Below are positions 8,470-17,469 of a stretch of DNA of 64,000 nucleotides, in pieces. The position numbers were made by a program, and so were the translations under genes. The DNA lies in NCBI RefSeq assembly GCF_015690345.1, contig NZ_JADPUN010000166.1, forward strand, positions 1 to 64,000. Reading direction: 5' to 3'. Below the pieces are notes generated by a model. That model was given only the letters and a program-made list of their open reading frames with translations, did not search any database and was not told where the DNA came from. Numbering within the stretch: position 1 is the first letter of the stretch; every line of letters begins with the position of its first letter. This DNA is from Plantactinospora alkalitolerans. Its GTDB lineage: Bacteria; Actinomycetota; Actinomycetes; Mycobacteriales; Micromonosporaceae.

Positions 8470-8739
8470 GTGGGCATCGGTGGAAGCATCTTCCTCATTG
8501 CACTGGGTGCGATCCTGGCGTTCGCGGTGGACGTGGAGGTGGGTTGGCTCAACCTGAGCATCGTCGGCTGGGTGTTGATGGTCGCCGGTGTCGTTGGTCT
8601 GATCATGACCGCCTACCTCTGGCGCGGTCGTCGCCGCACGGTTGTCACCCCGGTGGCCGACCCGAGGGTCGTGCCCGCTCGGGACGACCAGGTCGTCGAG
8701 GAGTACCGGGAGGTCCGTCGTCCCGGGCATCCGCTCTGA
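8470..8739 (+). CDS. DUF6458-like small membrane protein (second copy)
   Basis: An 89-residue paralogue of the gene at 7324: start VGIGGSIFLIALGAILAF, then the core VGWLNLSIVGWVLMVAGVVG and a short basic tail without the Pro-rich end of the first copy. Two transmembrane helices are expected. The GTG start at 8470 has a perfect GGAGG at 8457-8461. It diverges from sixA across a 140-bp region. Confidence 0.82.
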   Translation: MGIGGSIFLIALGAILAFAVDVEVGWLNLSIVGWVLMVAGVVGLIMTAYLWRGRRRTVVTPVADPRVVPARDDQVVEEYREVRRPGHPL

Positions 8740-8801
8740 CCGGGGGTGATCCGGCCGGGGTCGCGGGGCGGACCGCGGCCGGGTCCTGCAATATGGGGCG
8801 C

Positions 8802-10634
8802 ATGACTGCACGGGTGCGCGCACCAGAGTTCCGGGGCCGGGGCTGGCTCAACACCGGCGGGCGAGAGCTGACTCTTGCCGATCTACGCGGAAAAGTTCTT
8901 CTGCTGGATTTCTGGACTTTCTGCTGCATCAACTGCCTGCACGTGCTGGACGAACTGCGCCCGTTGGAGGAGAAGTACGGCGACGCCCTGGTGGTGATCG
9001 GGGTCCACTCGCCGAAGTTCGAGCACGAGCGCGACCCGGATGCGCTCGCCGCCGCCGTCGAGCGGTACGGCGTCACCCACCCGGTGCTGGACGACGTGGA
9101 GATGGCCACCTGGCAGCAGTACGCGGCGAAGGCGTGGCCGACGTTGAACGTGATCGACCCCGAGGGCTACGTGGTCGCGGCGATGGCCGGGGAGGGACAC
9201 GCCGAGGGGCTGTCCCGGCTCCTCGACGAGCTGATCGCCACCCACGAGGCCAAGGGCACCCTGCACCGCGGCGACGGCCCGTACGTCCCGCCGGCCGAGC
9301 CGGCCACCCCGCTGCGTTTTCCGGGCAAGGCGATCGAACTGGACGCCGGTCACCTGCTGGTGTCGGACTCGGCCCGGCACTCCCTGGTCGAACTCGCGCC
9401 GGACGGCGAGACGGTAGTGCGGCGGATCGGCGCCGGGGACCGGGGACGGGTGGACGGCCCGGCCGACACCGCCCGGTTCGCCGAGCCGCAGGGAGTGTGC
9501 CGGCTGCCCGCGCACGCGGCCGAGGTCGCCGGGTACGACATCGTGGTCGCGGACACCGTGAACCACCTGCTCCGGGGCGTACGGCTGGAGACCGGCGAGG
9601 TGACCACCGTCGCGGGTACGGGTCGACAGTGGCGTTCGACGGTGGACGACCACGCCCACGACGCCCTCTCCGTCGACCTGTCCTCGCCATGGGACGTGGC
9701 CTGGTACGACGACCGGGTCGTGATCGCGATGGCGGGGATCCACCAGCTCTGGTGGTTCGACCCGATCAAGCGGACCGCCGGAATGTACGCCGGCACCACC
9801 GTCGAGGCGCTGCGGGACGGTCCGCTGCCGGACGTCTGGATGGCCCAGCCCTCCGGGCTCTCGGTCTCCGCCGACGGCCGCCGGCTCTGGGTCGCCGACA
9901 GCGAGACGAGCGCACTGCGGTACGTCGAGGACGGCGAGCTGCACACCGCCGTCGGGCAGGGCCTGTTCGACTTCGGCCACGTGGACGGCCCGGCCGAACA
10001 GGCGCTGTTGCAGCACCCGCTGGGCGTCGGCGCGCTGCCGGACGGGTCGGTGCTGATCGCCGACACGTACAACGGCGCGGTGCGGCGGTTCGACCCGGCG
10101 TCGGGAACCGTCTCGACGGTCGCGGACGGACTGGCCGAGCCGAGCGACCTGGTGGTCACCGGCGACGGTGAGGTGCTGGTGGTCGAGTCCGCCGCACACC
10201 GGCTCACCCGGTTGGCGCCGGGTGCGCTCTCGGCCGCCGGCGCCAGCACGATCGCCGGCGCCCGGCACCGTACGGAACGGCCGCCGACCGATCTCGCCGC
10301 AGGCGAACTGACCCTGGACGTGATCTTCGAGCCGCCGCCGGGGCAGAAGTTGGACGAGTCCTTCGGCCCCTCCACCCGCCTGGAGATCTCCGCGTCCCCA
10401 CCCGAACTGCTGCTCGACGGCGCCGGGGTCGGCACCGAACTGTCCCGGCGACTGGTCCTCAGCGACCAGGTCGCCAGCGGGGTGTTGCAGGTGGTCGCCC
10501 AGGCTGCCACCTGTGATGCCGAGGCCGAGCACGCCGCCTGCCACCTGAGCCGGCAGGACTGGGGAGTGCCGGTACGGATCACGCCGGACGGGGTACACCG
10601 GCTGCCGCTCGTCCTGCGCGGTCTGGACAGCTGA
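8802..10634 (+). CDS. NHLRC2-like protein: thioredoxin domain fused to NHL beta-propeller
   Basis: 610 residues. The N-terminal thioredoxin-like/AhpC-TSA domain (about 1-165) carries the unusual motif WTFCCINC (Cys41, Cys42, Cys45) seen in NHLRC2-type proteins in place of the normal CxxC. It is followed by an NHL-repeat propeller (about 175-480: DGPADTARFAEPQGV, DGPLPDVWMAQPSGL, DGPAEQALLQHPLGV are repeat starts) and a C-terminal beta-rich domain of about 120 residues. There is no signal peptide, so it is probably cytosolic and redox-related. The ATG at 8802 starts exactly at the family N-terminus; an ATG three codons upstream is an alternative. It converges on the decarboxylase gene with only 20 bp between the stops. 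Confidence 0.88.
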   Translation: MTARVRAPEFRGRGWLNTGGRELTLADLRGKVLLLDFWTFCCINCLHVLDELRPLEEKYGDALVVIGVHSPKFEHERDPDALAAAVERYGVTHPVLDDVEMATWQQYAAKAWPTLNVIDPEGYVVAAMAGEGHAEGLSRLLDELIATHEAKGTLHRGDGPYVPPAEPATPLRFPGKAIELDAGHLLVSDSARHSLVELAPDGETVVRRIGAGDRGRVDGPADTARFAEPQGVCRLPAHAAEVAGYDIVVADTVNHLLRGVRLETGEVTTVAGTGRQWRSTVDDHAHDALSVDLSSPWDVAWYDDRVVIAMAGIHQLWWFDPIKRTAGMYAGTTVEALRDGPLPDVWMAQPSGLSVSADGRRLWVADSETSALRYVEDGELHTAVGQGLFDFGHVDGPAEQALLQHPLGVGALPDGSVLIADTYNGAVRRFDPASGTVSTVADGLAEPSDLVVTGDGEVLVVESAAHRLTRLAPGALSAAGASTIAGARHRTERPPTDLAAGELTLDVIFEPPPGQKLDESFGPSTRLEISASPPELLLDGAGVGTELSRRLVLSDQVASGVLQVVAQAATCDAEAEHAACHLSRQDWGVPVRITPDGVHRLPLVLRGLDS

Positions 10635-10654
10635 CCCGCCGTCCCCGCCCGGGA

Positions 10655-12370
10655 TCAGCTCGCCGTCTGCTCCGGCAGGCCACCCCACGGCAACCGGGGA
10701 GGATCCATCGACATCCGCACCTGGTAGTCGAGGGCGGTCGTCTCCCTGCCCCACCGGGGCATGCCGAGCGGCACGTCCTCGGCATCGAGCCGTACCTCGA
10801 TGATGGTCAGCCGGTCGGGTCTGCCGGCCAGGCCGGCGAGGACCCCGGCCAGTTCGCCCTCGGTGGCGGCCACGTGCGACTCCATCGGCGTGTTCCGGGC
10901 GAACATCGACGGCAGCTCGGCGTAGCGCCAGTCGTCGATGTCGTTGTAGGGCTGGTGCGCGCCGTCGATCGTCCGCTCCACGGTGTAGCCGCCGTTGTTC
11001 AGCACGATGATGATCGGGCGTTGGCCGGTCGCGAGCATCCGGCTGATCTCCTGGACCGTCAGTTGCAGGGAGCCGTCGCCGGTGATGAGGACGACCCGGC
11101 GGTCGGGGTCCGCCATCCCCGCGCCGAACGCGGCCGGCGTCGCGTACCCGATCGCGCCCCAGAGCGGCGCCAGCAGGACGTCGGTGCCCGGCGGCAGGTG
11201 GAAGTTCGCCACGCCGAACGACGGGGTGCCCGTCTCCGGAACAAGCACGTCTCCCGGATGCAGCATGGCCGCCACCGCGGACCAGAGCCGCGCCTGTCGG
11301 AGCGGTGCGGTGCTGGTCGAGTCAAGTAGGAGGGGACCGGGTTCGATGGTCACCTCCCAGTCGGCCGTACGGGCCGGTGCGATCTCGTGCAGCGCGCGCA
11401 GTGCCGTGGCCAGCGGTACGGACGGGAACACGGCCTCCCCGACGGTGCCGGAGTCGGCGTTGAGCCCGATGATCCGGGACAGGTCCAGGTCGGCGGTGAA
11501 CAGCCCGTCCCAGTCGAAGAACTTCGTGCCGACGCAGACGAGGGCGTCGGCGCCCTCGATCGCCGTACGGGCCGGCTCGAGACTGTCCCCGCCGTTGTAG
11601 ATGCCGACGAAGTGCGGGCTGGACTCGTCGATGAAGCCGCGTCCCATGCTCTGTGTCGCGACCGGCCAGTTCCGGTCGTTCAGCAGCGAGTTCACCAGGT
11701 TCCGCAGGTCGTAGCGGATCGCCAGGTTGCCCACCAGCAGCGCCGGGCGGGTGGCGTTCGAGAGCAGCCGCCGGGCGGCGTCGACGAACGCGTCGAGCTG
11801 CTCCGGGTCGACCGCCGGCTCGGGCGGGATGAGCGGCGACGAGGGCGGCGCCACCTGCTGCCGGGCGACGTCTCCGGGCAGGCGTACATAGACCGGCCGC
11901 CGGGCGAGCCAACCGGCACACAGCACCCGGTCGATCTCGCTGCTCGCGTTGTCGGCGGTCAGGCTGGTCTGGGCCACGGTGACCTCGCGGCCGACCCGGA
12001 CCCATCGGTCGTAATCGCCGTCGCCGAGCGAGTGGTGCATCGCCGCGTGCTGCTCCATGATCCGGACCGGTGGCCCGCCCACGATCGACACGATCGGTAC
12101 CGACTCCGCCATCGCCCCGGCGAGGCCGCACACCGCGGAGAGTTCGCCCGGGCCGAAGGTGGTGACGATCGCGGCGATCCCGGCCAGTCGGGCGTAGCCG
12201 TCGGCGCTGTAGGAGGCGTTCAGCTCGTTGCAGCTACCCACCCACTCGATCCCTGCGAACGCCTCGACCTGGTCGAGAAACTCCATGTTGTAGTCGCCCG
12301 GCAGGCCGAAGATGTGTCGTACGCCGAGGTCGTGGAGCCGGCTCAGTAGCAGCTCACCCACGGTGATCAT
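10655..12370 (-). CDS. Thiamine-diphosphate 2-keto acid decarboxylase (pyruvate/indolepyruvate decarboxylase family)
   Basis: 571 residues. N-terminal PYR domain with FGLPGDYNMEFLD and the catalytic glutamate in CNELNASYSADGYAR (Glu49). The adjacent histidine pair expected in pyruvate decarboxylases appears as AMHHSLGDGD. A central domain is followed by the PP domain with the diphosphate/Mg motif beginning GDGSLQLTVQE and ending LNNGGY. This matches pyruvate, indolepyruvate and phenylpyruvate decarboxylases rather than acetolactate synthase. The reaction would be CO2 loss from a 2-keto acid to an aldehyde. The substrate cannot be decided here; the BCKDH operon 5 kb away uses related substrates but is a separate unit. 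Confidence 0.9.
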   Translation of the reverse strand: MITVGELLLSRLHDLGVRHIFGLPGDYNMEFLDQVEAFAGIEWVGSCNELNASYSADGYARLAGIAAIVTTFGPGELSAVCGLAGAMAESVPIVSIVGGPPVRIMEQHAAMHHSLGDGDYDRWVRVGREVTVAQTSLTADNASSEIDRVLCAGWLARRPVYVRLPGDVARQQVAPPSSPLIPPEPAVDPEQLDAFVDAARRLLSNATRPALLVGNLAIRYDLRNLVNSLLNDRNWPVATQSMGRGFIDESSPHFVGIYNGGDSLEPARTAIEGADALVCVGTKFFDWDGLFTADLDLSRIIGLNADSGTVGEAVFPSVPLATALRALHEIAPARTADWEVTIEPGPLLLDSTSTAPLRQARLWSAVAAMLHPGDVLVPETGTPSFGVANFHLPPGTDVLLAPLWGAIGYATPAAFGAGMADPDRRVVLITGDGSLQLTVQEISRMLATGQRPIIIVLNNGGYTVERTIDGAHQPYNDIDDWRYAELPSMFARNTPMESHVAATEGELAGVLAGLAGRPDRLTIIEVRLDAEDVPLGMPRWGRETTALDYQVRMSMDPPRLPWGGLPEQTAS

Positions 12371-12645
12371 GGTTGGACAGCTCCGCGCATCGTGCCACCC
12401 CCGTCACCACGCCGTCGTCGCCGACCGTCCACGAGTCGTCGACCTCGACCGCATCGCCCGCCGTTCCCCATTCTCACGTCCTCACCTGGCGTCGGGACCG
12501 GGAATCGGCAAAGCCGCACGCCGGTCCGCGAGGGCCGGAAACGGGCGAGGCGTCACCAGGCGCACGACGGGATCGACCGTGCGGCAGCATCCCCTCGGTG
12601 GTCGCCCGTTCGGCCGGCCTGGATGGTGCGACGCACAATTGCGGA

Positions 12646-13368
12646 ATGCCGCTCCCCCTCCCGCACCCCTCGGCCCTGCTCCACCTCACCAGGAACGCCG
12701 TCGACCAGGCCACCGGCGCCGCAGCCACACTCACCGGCCTGCCGGCCCGCGCCTTCGAGGTGCTCGACGCCACCGAGGCGCTGGTACGCCGGATCGCCAC
12801 CGTGCTGGACCGGGTGGAATCGGTCCTGGAGCGCGTCGAGTCCACCCTGGATCGCACCGGTCAGATCGTCGAGGCCACCGAGAAGACGATCGAGCAGGTG
12901 CGGTCGGTCACCAGCCGCGCCGTCGCCCCGATCGACGAGGCGGCCCGGATCACGTCGGCGGCCGGGCTGGTGGTCGCCGACGCGAAACTGGTCGCGGACC
13001 GGGCGGCCGCGACCATGGCCCGCGCCGAGGGAACCATGACCACCGTCGACGAACTGCTCGCCGCGTACGCCGACACCTTGCGCAAGGGCGCGCCGATGGC
13101 ACACCGGTTCGTCGAGCAACTCACCCCGGAGGAGGTCGACGCGGCGATCCGCCTGATCGACGAGCTGCCCCGGTTGACCGGACACCTCACCGCGGACGTG
13201 CTGCCGATCCTGGCCACCCTGGACCGGGTCGGCCCGGACATCCACGACCTGCTCACCGTGACCCGCGACCTGAAGCTCGCCATCGCCGGCATCCCGGGGC
13301 TGGCGATGCTGCGCCGACGTGGCGAGGCGCTCTCGGTGGAGGAGAAGTCGACCCCGCGGGCAACGTGA
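12646..13368 (+). CDS. Helical, coiled-coil-like protein of unknown function
   Basis: 240 residues. After a short Pro-rich start, most of the sequence is an amphipathic helix with heptad-like repeats (LDRVESVLERVESTLDRTGQ; TEKTIEQVRSVTSR; ADAKLVADRAAATMARAEG), ending in a predicted globular tail. It has no signal peptide or membrane helix and looks like a phasin- or apolipoprotein-like surface-binding protein, but I do not recognise a family with confidence. The ATG 12646 is the first good start; the frame is open upstream to 12373 in poor-quality sequence. The hemolysin III gene follows 47 bp later, so the two may be cotranscribed. Confidence 0.72.
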   Translation: MPLPLPHPSALLHLTRNAVDQATGAAATLTGLPARAFEVLDATEALVRRIATVLDRVESVLERVESTLDRTGQIVEATEKTIEQVRSVTSRAVAPIDEAARITSAAGLVVADAKLVADRAAATMARAEGTMTTVDELLAAYADTLRKGAPMAHRFVEQLTPEEVDAAIRLIDELPRLTGHLTADVLPILATLDRVGPDIHDLLTVTRDLKLAIAGIPGLAMLRRRGEALSVEEKSTPRAT

Positions 13369-13377
13369 TGCGATACA

Positions 13378-13391
13378 CTACCTTCGAGTAA
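13378..13391. promoter_or_regulatory. Operator-like site related to the acyl-CoA dehydrogenase palindrome
   Basis: CTACCTTCGAGTAA matches the site at 5200 (CTACCCGCGAGTAA) at 12 of 14 positions. It lies 25-38 bp upstream of the hemolysin III GTG start, the same distance as in front of the dehydrogenase. It could be a second target of the same regulator, or chance. Confidence 0.35.
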
Positions 13392-13415
13392 CCTACGGTG
13401 TCGTAACCTGTCCAG

Positions 13416-14093
13416 GTGAGTACCTCTGTGCCGATCCGGCTTCGCCCCGTCGACCTGGGCAAACCACGGATGCGAGGCTGGCTGCACGCGTACGCCTTCT
13501 TCGTGGCCGTAGCGGCCGGTGTCGTACTCTGCGCCGTCGCGGCGACCCGGCCGGGCTGGACAGCGCTGGTCAGTTGCACCGTCTACAGCGTCACCGTCTG
13601 CGGCCTCTTCGGCACCAGCGCCCTCTACCACCGGCGGGTCTGGTCGGAACGCGGCTACCGCACCATGCGCCGACTCGACCACTCGATGATCTTCGTGTTC
13701 ATCGCCGGCACGTACACGCCGTTCTGCCTGCTGCTGCTCTCCGGGCGGAGTGCGGCCGTACTGCTGGTGGTCGTATGGTCCGGCGCGGTGGCCGGAGTGG
13801 CGCTCAAGCTGGTCTGGCCACACGCTCCCCGGTGGGTCTCCGCGCCCCTCTACCTCGCGCTGGGCTGGGTCGCCGTCGCCGTCCTGCCGGACATCCTGGA
13901 TCGCGGCGGGGTGACCGTGCTGGCGTTGCTGGTCGCCGGAGGGGCCGCCTACAGCATCGGTGCCGTCTGCTACGCGCTACGTCGCCCCAACCCCTGGCCC
14001 ACGGTGTTCGGCCATCACGAACTGTTCCACGCGTGCACCCTCGTCGCGGCGATCTGTCATCACGTGGCGATCTACTTCGCCCTGTTCGCCTGA
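13416..14093 (+). CDS. Hemolysin III family (PAQR-like) membrane protein
   Basis: 225 residues with seven hydrophobic segments. Family signatures are present: LFGTSALYHRR after helix 2, MRRLDHSMIFVFIAGTYTPF, and the C-terminal FGHHELFHACTLVAAICHHVAIY with the conserved histidines. Members (YqfA/TrhA) are integral membrane proteins related to adiponectin receptors, proposed to act in membrane lipid homeostasis; the haemolysin name is historical. The GTG at 13416 follows a weak ribosome site. It ends 19 bp before a perfect bidirectional hairpin. Confidence 0.9.
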   Translation: MSTSVPIRLRPVDLGKPRMRGWLHAYAFFVAVAAGVVLCAVAATRPGWTALVSCTVYSVTVCGLFGTSALYHRRVWSERGYRTMRRLDHSMIFVFIAGTYTPFCLLLLSGRSAAVLLVVVWSGAVAGVALKLVWPHAPRWVSAPLYLALGWVAVAVLPDILDRGGVTVLALLVAGGAAYSIGAVCYALRRPNPWPTVFGHHELFHACTLVAAICHHVAIYFALFA

Positions 14094-14111
14094 CCCGCCG
14101 TGGAACGACCA

Positions 14112-14143
14112 GCGCCCCGCCTCCCGTACGGGAGGCGGGGCGC
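14112..14143. terminator. Bidirectional terminator hairpin
   Basis: A perfect 32-bp palindrome centred between 14127 and 14128 (arm start GCGCCCCGCCTCCC). It sits between the convergent stops of the hemolysin III gene (14093) and the repeat protein gene (14170), so it can end both transcripts. T-tracts are absent, as is common in high-GC actinobacteria. Confidence 0.85.
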
Positions 14144-14169
14144 GGCGTCGTATCAGCCGGCCGGCTCGG

Positions 14170-17109
14170 CTACCCGGCGGTCGCGGGTTGCAGGCAGAGC
14201 ACTTCCTTGCGGCCCGGGATGACGATGGTCTGCGGGGTGTTCGGTGCGCACTCCGCCTTGTCGGTCACCTTGGAGACCACCTTGTACACACCCTGCTCCG
14301 CGCAGTCGGCGATGACGGGAGTGCCGCCGGAGTCCTTGACACAGGCGCCCACCGCCGGGTTGAACGGAGGAGCCGCGTCCTCTTCGCCGATCTTGCCGAG
14401 CAGCCAGAGCGTGCCCAGCGGAATCGCCAGCAGCAGGACCGCGGCGACCAGCACCAGGAACAGCACCTTCCCGTTGCGTACCTGGGGCGCTGGCGGTTCG
14501 GTCTTGATCTCTGGTTCCGGTTCCGGCTTGAACGAGTCGAACCGGCCCTGATCGGCGCCGTCCGGTCCACCGCCCCAACTCGGACCGGACGGGGAGGGCG
14601 ATCCGTACGTCGGCGCACCCCCGGGTACCCCGAACGTCGTCGGAGCTGCTCCGGGTGTCGCGCCGTAGGTCGCACCCGCTCCCGGCGATCCGTAGGTCGC
14701 ACCCGCTCCGGGCGCCCCGTACGCCGCCGGTACCGGTGCCGCCGAGTTGGACGCGCCGAATCCGCCCGGGCCTCCGGCGCCCGGCATCGGCGGGCCGAAG
14801 TCCGGCTGTCCGGTCCCGTTTCCACCGAACCGGTCTGCCTCGGCTGAACCCGGCCCACCGAATCGGTCACGATCGGCTCCACCCGGCCCACCGAATCGAT
14901 CGGCGTCGAAGGGGGCCGGTCCGCCGAATCGGTCGGTGTCGGAGGGGGCTGGTCCGCCGAATCGGTCGATGTCGGAGGGACCTGATCCACCAAAGCGGTC
15001 GGCTCCGCCCGGTCCGCCGAAGCGGTCGGCGTCGGAGGGGCCTGGTCCGCCGAAGCGGTCGGCGTCGGAGGGACCTGGCCCACCGAAGCGATCGGCTGGG
15101 CCGTTTCCGCCGAACCGGGGGACATCGGATGGACCGGATCCGGGTGCACCGGTCCCGGGAGAGTCGATCAGATCGGCGAATGGCGAGCCTCCGGCCGCCT
15201 GAGGGCGGTTCGGGGCGTCGGTCTGGGGTGCCCTGGCTCCCGGCACGGCCACCCGGGTCGCGGGCGGGTCATCCGGGAAGCGGTCGCCATGGTCTTCCGA
15301 GCCGGGCTGTGCCGGTGGCGCGCCGTAGACGCCCGTTCCGGGCATTCTCGCGCTCTCGCCGCCGGACCGGTCGGCCTCCCAGCCGCCAGGCTCGGCGGCG
15401 CGGGCCTGGTCGGGCTCGTCGGCTGGGGCGGCCCGGCCGTACACCCGTGGCTGCGGTGCCGGCATCGGGGTCGCGGCGACGTGGTCGGCCGGCGGCAGGA
15501 CCCGACTGGCCGCCGGGACGGCGGCGCTGGCCCGCCCGACGGGCCGATCGGAGTCGGCGGCCGGCTCCGGCCGTCCCACCCCGGGTACGGCCACCCGACC
15601 GCCGACCGCGGAGTCCGTCGGCACCCGTGGCTGGGGTACGACCGGCATGGCACCGGGCGGCGGAGCGGGCGGCTGCGGTGCCGCCTCCGGCGCGGTCGAC
15701 GGGTAACCACCCGGGGTCCAGCCGTCGGGCTCCCGGGGCGACTGGCCGTAGTCCGCGGGTTGGCCGTAGTCCCGGCCCTCCGCCGGCTGGCCGTAGTCCG
15801 CCGGTTGGCCGTAGTCCCGGCCCTCCGCTGGCTGGCCGTAGTCCGCTGGCTGGCCGTAGTCCCGGCCCTCTGCCGGGGAGTCGGACCTGGGCTGGAAGCC
15901 GGGCCGGGCCGGGTAGTCGCCGGGGGCCGGCGAGCCGGCCGGCACGGGCCGCCCGGACTGCGCCGCGTAGTCGCTCGGGACCTGCGGTGGGTAGTCGGCC
16001 GGCGGCGCGGCGGCCAGGCTGGCGCCGGGTACCCGGGTCTCCTGCGGCGGCAGCGGCACGGCGTTCTCCGGTGAGAATCCCGGCGCCGGGCGGGGCTGGT
16101 AGGCCGGTCCGTCGGCCGGGCTGCCCGGCTCCCGGCGGTCGAATTCGGGATGGGACGGTTCGAACGCACCCGGTCTGGCGTTCGGTCCCGGCGACGACGA
16201 CCAGGTCGATGGCTGTGGTGCCCAGGCAGCAGCCTGCGGCGGACCGCCGGGTGGCTGTCCCGCCTCGGCCTGCGGTGGGTAGTCGGCGGGTCGCTGCGGA
16301 TAGTCGCCCGGTGGCGGGGCGGACTCCGGACCAGATCGCTGGGAGCCCCACGCCTCGCCCGGTCCCCACGGTTCGGGACCGGCGAAGCCGCCGCCGCCCC
16401 GGTTGGCCGGCGGGTAGCCGGAGCTGTCGGCGGACTGGCCGGGGTACGCGGACCCGTCCGGAGCCGCCGACGGGTACGCCGGGCCGCCGGACGACTGGGC
16501 CGGGTACGCCGGGCCGCCGGAGGACTGGGCCGGGTAGCCGCCCTGCGGGCCGCTGACGGGCTGGCCGGGGTAACCGCCCGGCTGACCCCCGGCGTGCTGG
16601 TCGGGATAGCTCTCCGGGCCGCCGGAAGCGGCGGACTGGGCCGGATACGTCGGCGGGGCGCTCGACGGCCCTTCGGACTGGCCGGATCCGGTCCAGCGCG
16701 GCGGGCCGGCCGGGCTGTCCTGGGCCGGTGGGGTGCCCCACTCCGGCGGGTAGCCGGCGGCGTCGGGGGGCGTCGCCCTGGCCTGGGCGGGCGCCTCCGG
16801 CGGTACGCCCCACTGCATCTCCTGGCGTGGCCGGGGTGCTCCCGGCTCGTTGCCGGACGGCTCCCAGCCGGGCGCGCCGGACTGGCCGCCACCCGGGCCG
16901 GCCGGCTGCTCGTCCCAGCCGTTGGGTGCGCCCGCTCGCCCGGACGGTGGTGGTGCCCATCCGAAGTCGGCCGGTGGCGCACCGGCACCCTGGGGCGGGA
17001 ACCGGTCCTCGCCCTGTGGTGCGGGACTGCCGTACGGGGCTGGGCCTGCGGCGCCCGGCGCAGCCTCGTCCGGCCACCGGCCGGGGTGCTGCGGGTCCTC
17101 GGACGTCAT
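14170..17109 (-). CDS. Giant Pro/Gly/Gln-rich repeat protein with single C-terminal membrane helix
   Basis: 979 residues. Roughly the first 850 are low complexity: Pro/Gly/Ala/Gln/Tyr with short repeats, including GYPAQSSGGP units, three GQPAEGRDYGQPADY units (encoded around 15735-15875) and about nine DRFGGPGPSDA-like units (14820-15115). A basic NGK precedes one membrane helix (VLFLVLVAAVLLLAIPLGTLWLL), followed by an extracytoplasmic domain of about 75 residues with three cysteines (GACVKDSG, IADCAEQG, LCLQPATAG) resembling LppU-like domains. The predicted topology is a long disordered cytoplasmic tail and a small outside domain. Such architecture is common in actinobacteria and of unknown role. 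The ribosome site GGAGGAGG lies about ten bases before the ATG. Confidence 0.85.
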   Translation of the reverse strand: MTSEDPQHPGRWPDEAAPGAAGPAPYGSPAPQGEDRFPPQGAGAPPADFGWAPPPSGRAGAPNGWDEQPAGPGGGQSGAPGWEPSGNEPGAPRPRQEMQWGVPPEAPAQARATPPDAAGYPPEWGTPPAQDSPAGPPRWTGSGQSEGPSSAPPTYPAQSAASGGPESYPDQHAGGQPGGYPGQPVSGPQGGYPAQSSGGPAYPAQSSGGPAYPSAAPDGSAYPGQSADSSGYPPANRGGGGFAGPEPWGPGEAWGSQRSGPESAPPPGDYPQRPADYPPQAEAGQPPGGPPQAAAWAPQPSTWSSSPGPNARPGAFEPSHPEFDRREPGSPADGPAYQPRPAPGFSPENAVPLPPQETRVPGASLAAAPPADYPPQVPSDYAAQSGRPVPAGSPAPGDYPARPGFQPRSDSPAEGRDYGQPADYGQPAEGRDYGQPADYGQPAEGRDYGQPADYGQSPREPDGWTPGGYPSTAPEAAPQPPAPPPGAMPVVPQPRVPTDSAVGGRVAVPGVGRPEPAADSDRPVGRASAAVPAASRVLPPADHVAATPMPAPQPRVYGRAAPADEPDQARAAEPGGWEADRSGGESARMPGTGVYGAPPAQPGSEDHGDRFPDDPPATRVAVPGARAPQTDAPNRPQAAGGSPFADLIDSPGTGAPGSGPSDVPRFGGNGPADRFGGPGPSDADRFGGPGPSDADRFGGPGGADRFGGSGPSDIDRFGGPAPSDTDRFGGPAPFDADRFGGPGGADRDRFGGPGSAEADRFGGNGTGQPDFGPPMPGAGGPGGFGASNSAAPVPAAYGAPGAGATYGSPGAGATYGATPGAAPTTFGVPGGAPTYGSPSPSGPSWGGGPDGADQGRFDSFKPEPEPEIKTEPPAPQVRNGKVLFLVLVAAVLLLAIPLGTLWLLGKIGEEDAAPPFNPAVGACVKDSGGTPVIADCAEQGVYKVVSKVTDKAECAPNTPQTIVIPGRKEVLCLQPATAG

Positions 17110-17469
17110 GCGCGCGCCTCCTCCATCACATGTCGGCCGCGCCGATCGCGCGTCGGTCCTCCGGCCAGGGTCGCCCGGCGGTACCGGCGCGAAACCGGCT
17201 CAGCAAGCTCCCCGCACGGTAACCGGTCCAGGCCGGTGCCGCCCGGGGGCAGCGCCGGTCGCCGGGGCCGGCCGTTCGGGAACGTGGAGCTGACGAGGTC
17301 TGCTCGATACGTCCCGGGCGGTTGGTCGGGCGACGACCGAGCCCCACCGTACCGGGCGGCGCGGTGGGCGCGGAATCCCGGTGGCCTGCGTGGTGAAACG
17401 CCGACGGCCCACCCGGAGGACCGGGCGGGCCGTCGATCTGGTGCGGAGATGAGGAGGCTCCGCTGGGGG
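17110..17469. other. 360-bp intergenic region
   Basis: Holds the ribosome site and presumably the promoter of the repeat-protein gene on the minus strand, and one terminator hairpin (17403-17434). I see no gene. Confidence 0.6.
17403..17434 (-). terminator. Hairpin downstream of the 45-residue gene
   Basis: Stem GACGGCCC-x-CCCGG pairs with CCGGG-x-GGGCCGTC around an AGGA loop with one internal mismatch, 35 bp past the small gene's stop on the minus strand. Confidence 0.65.
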
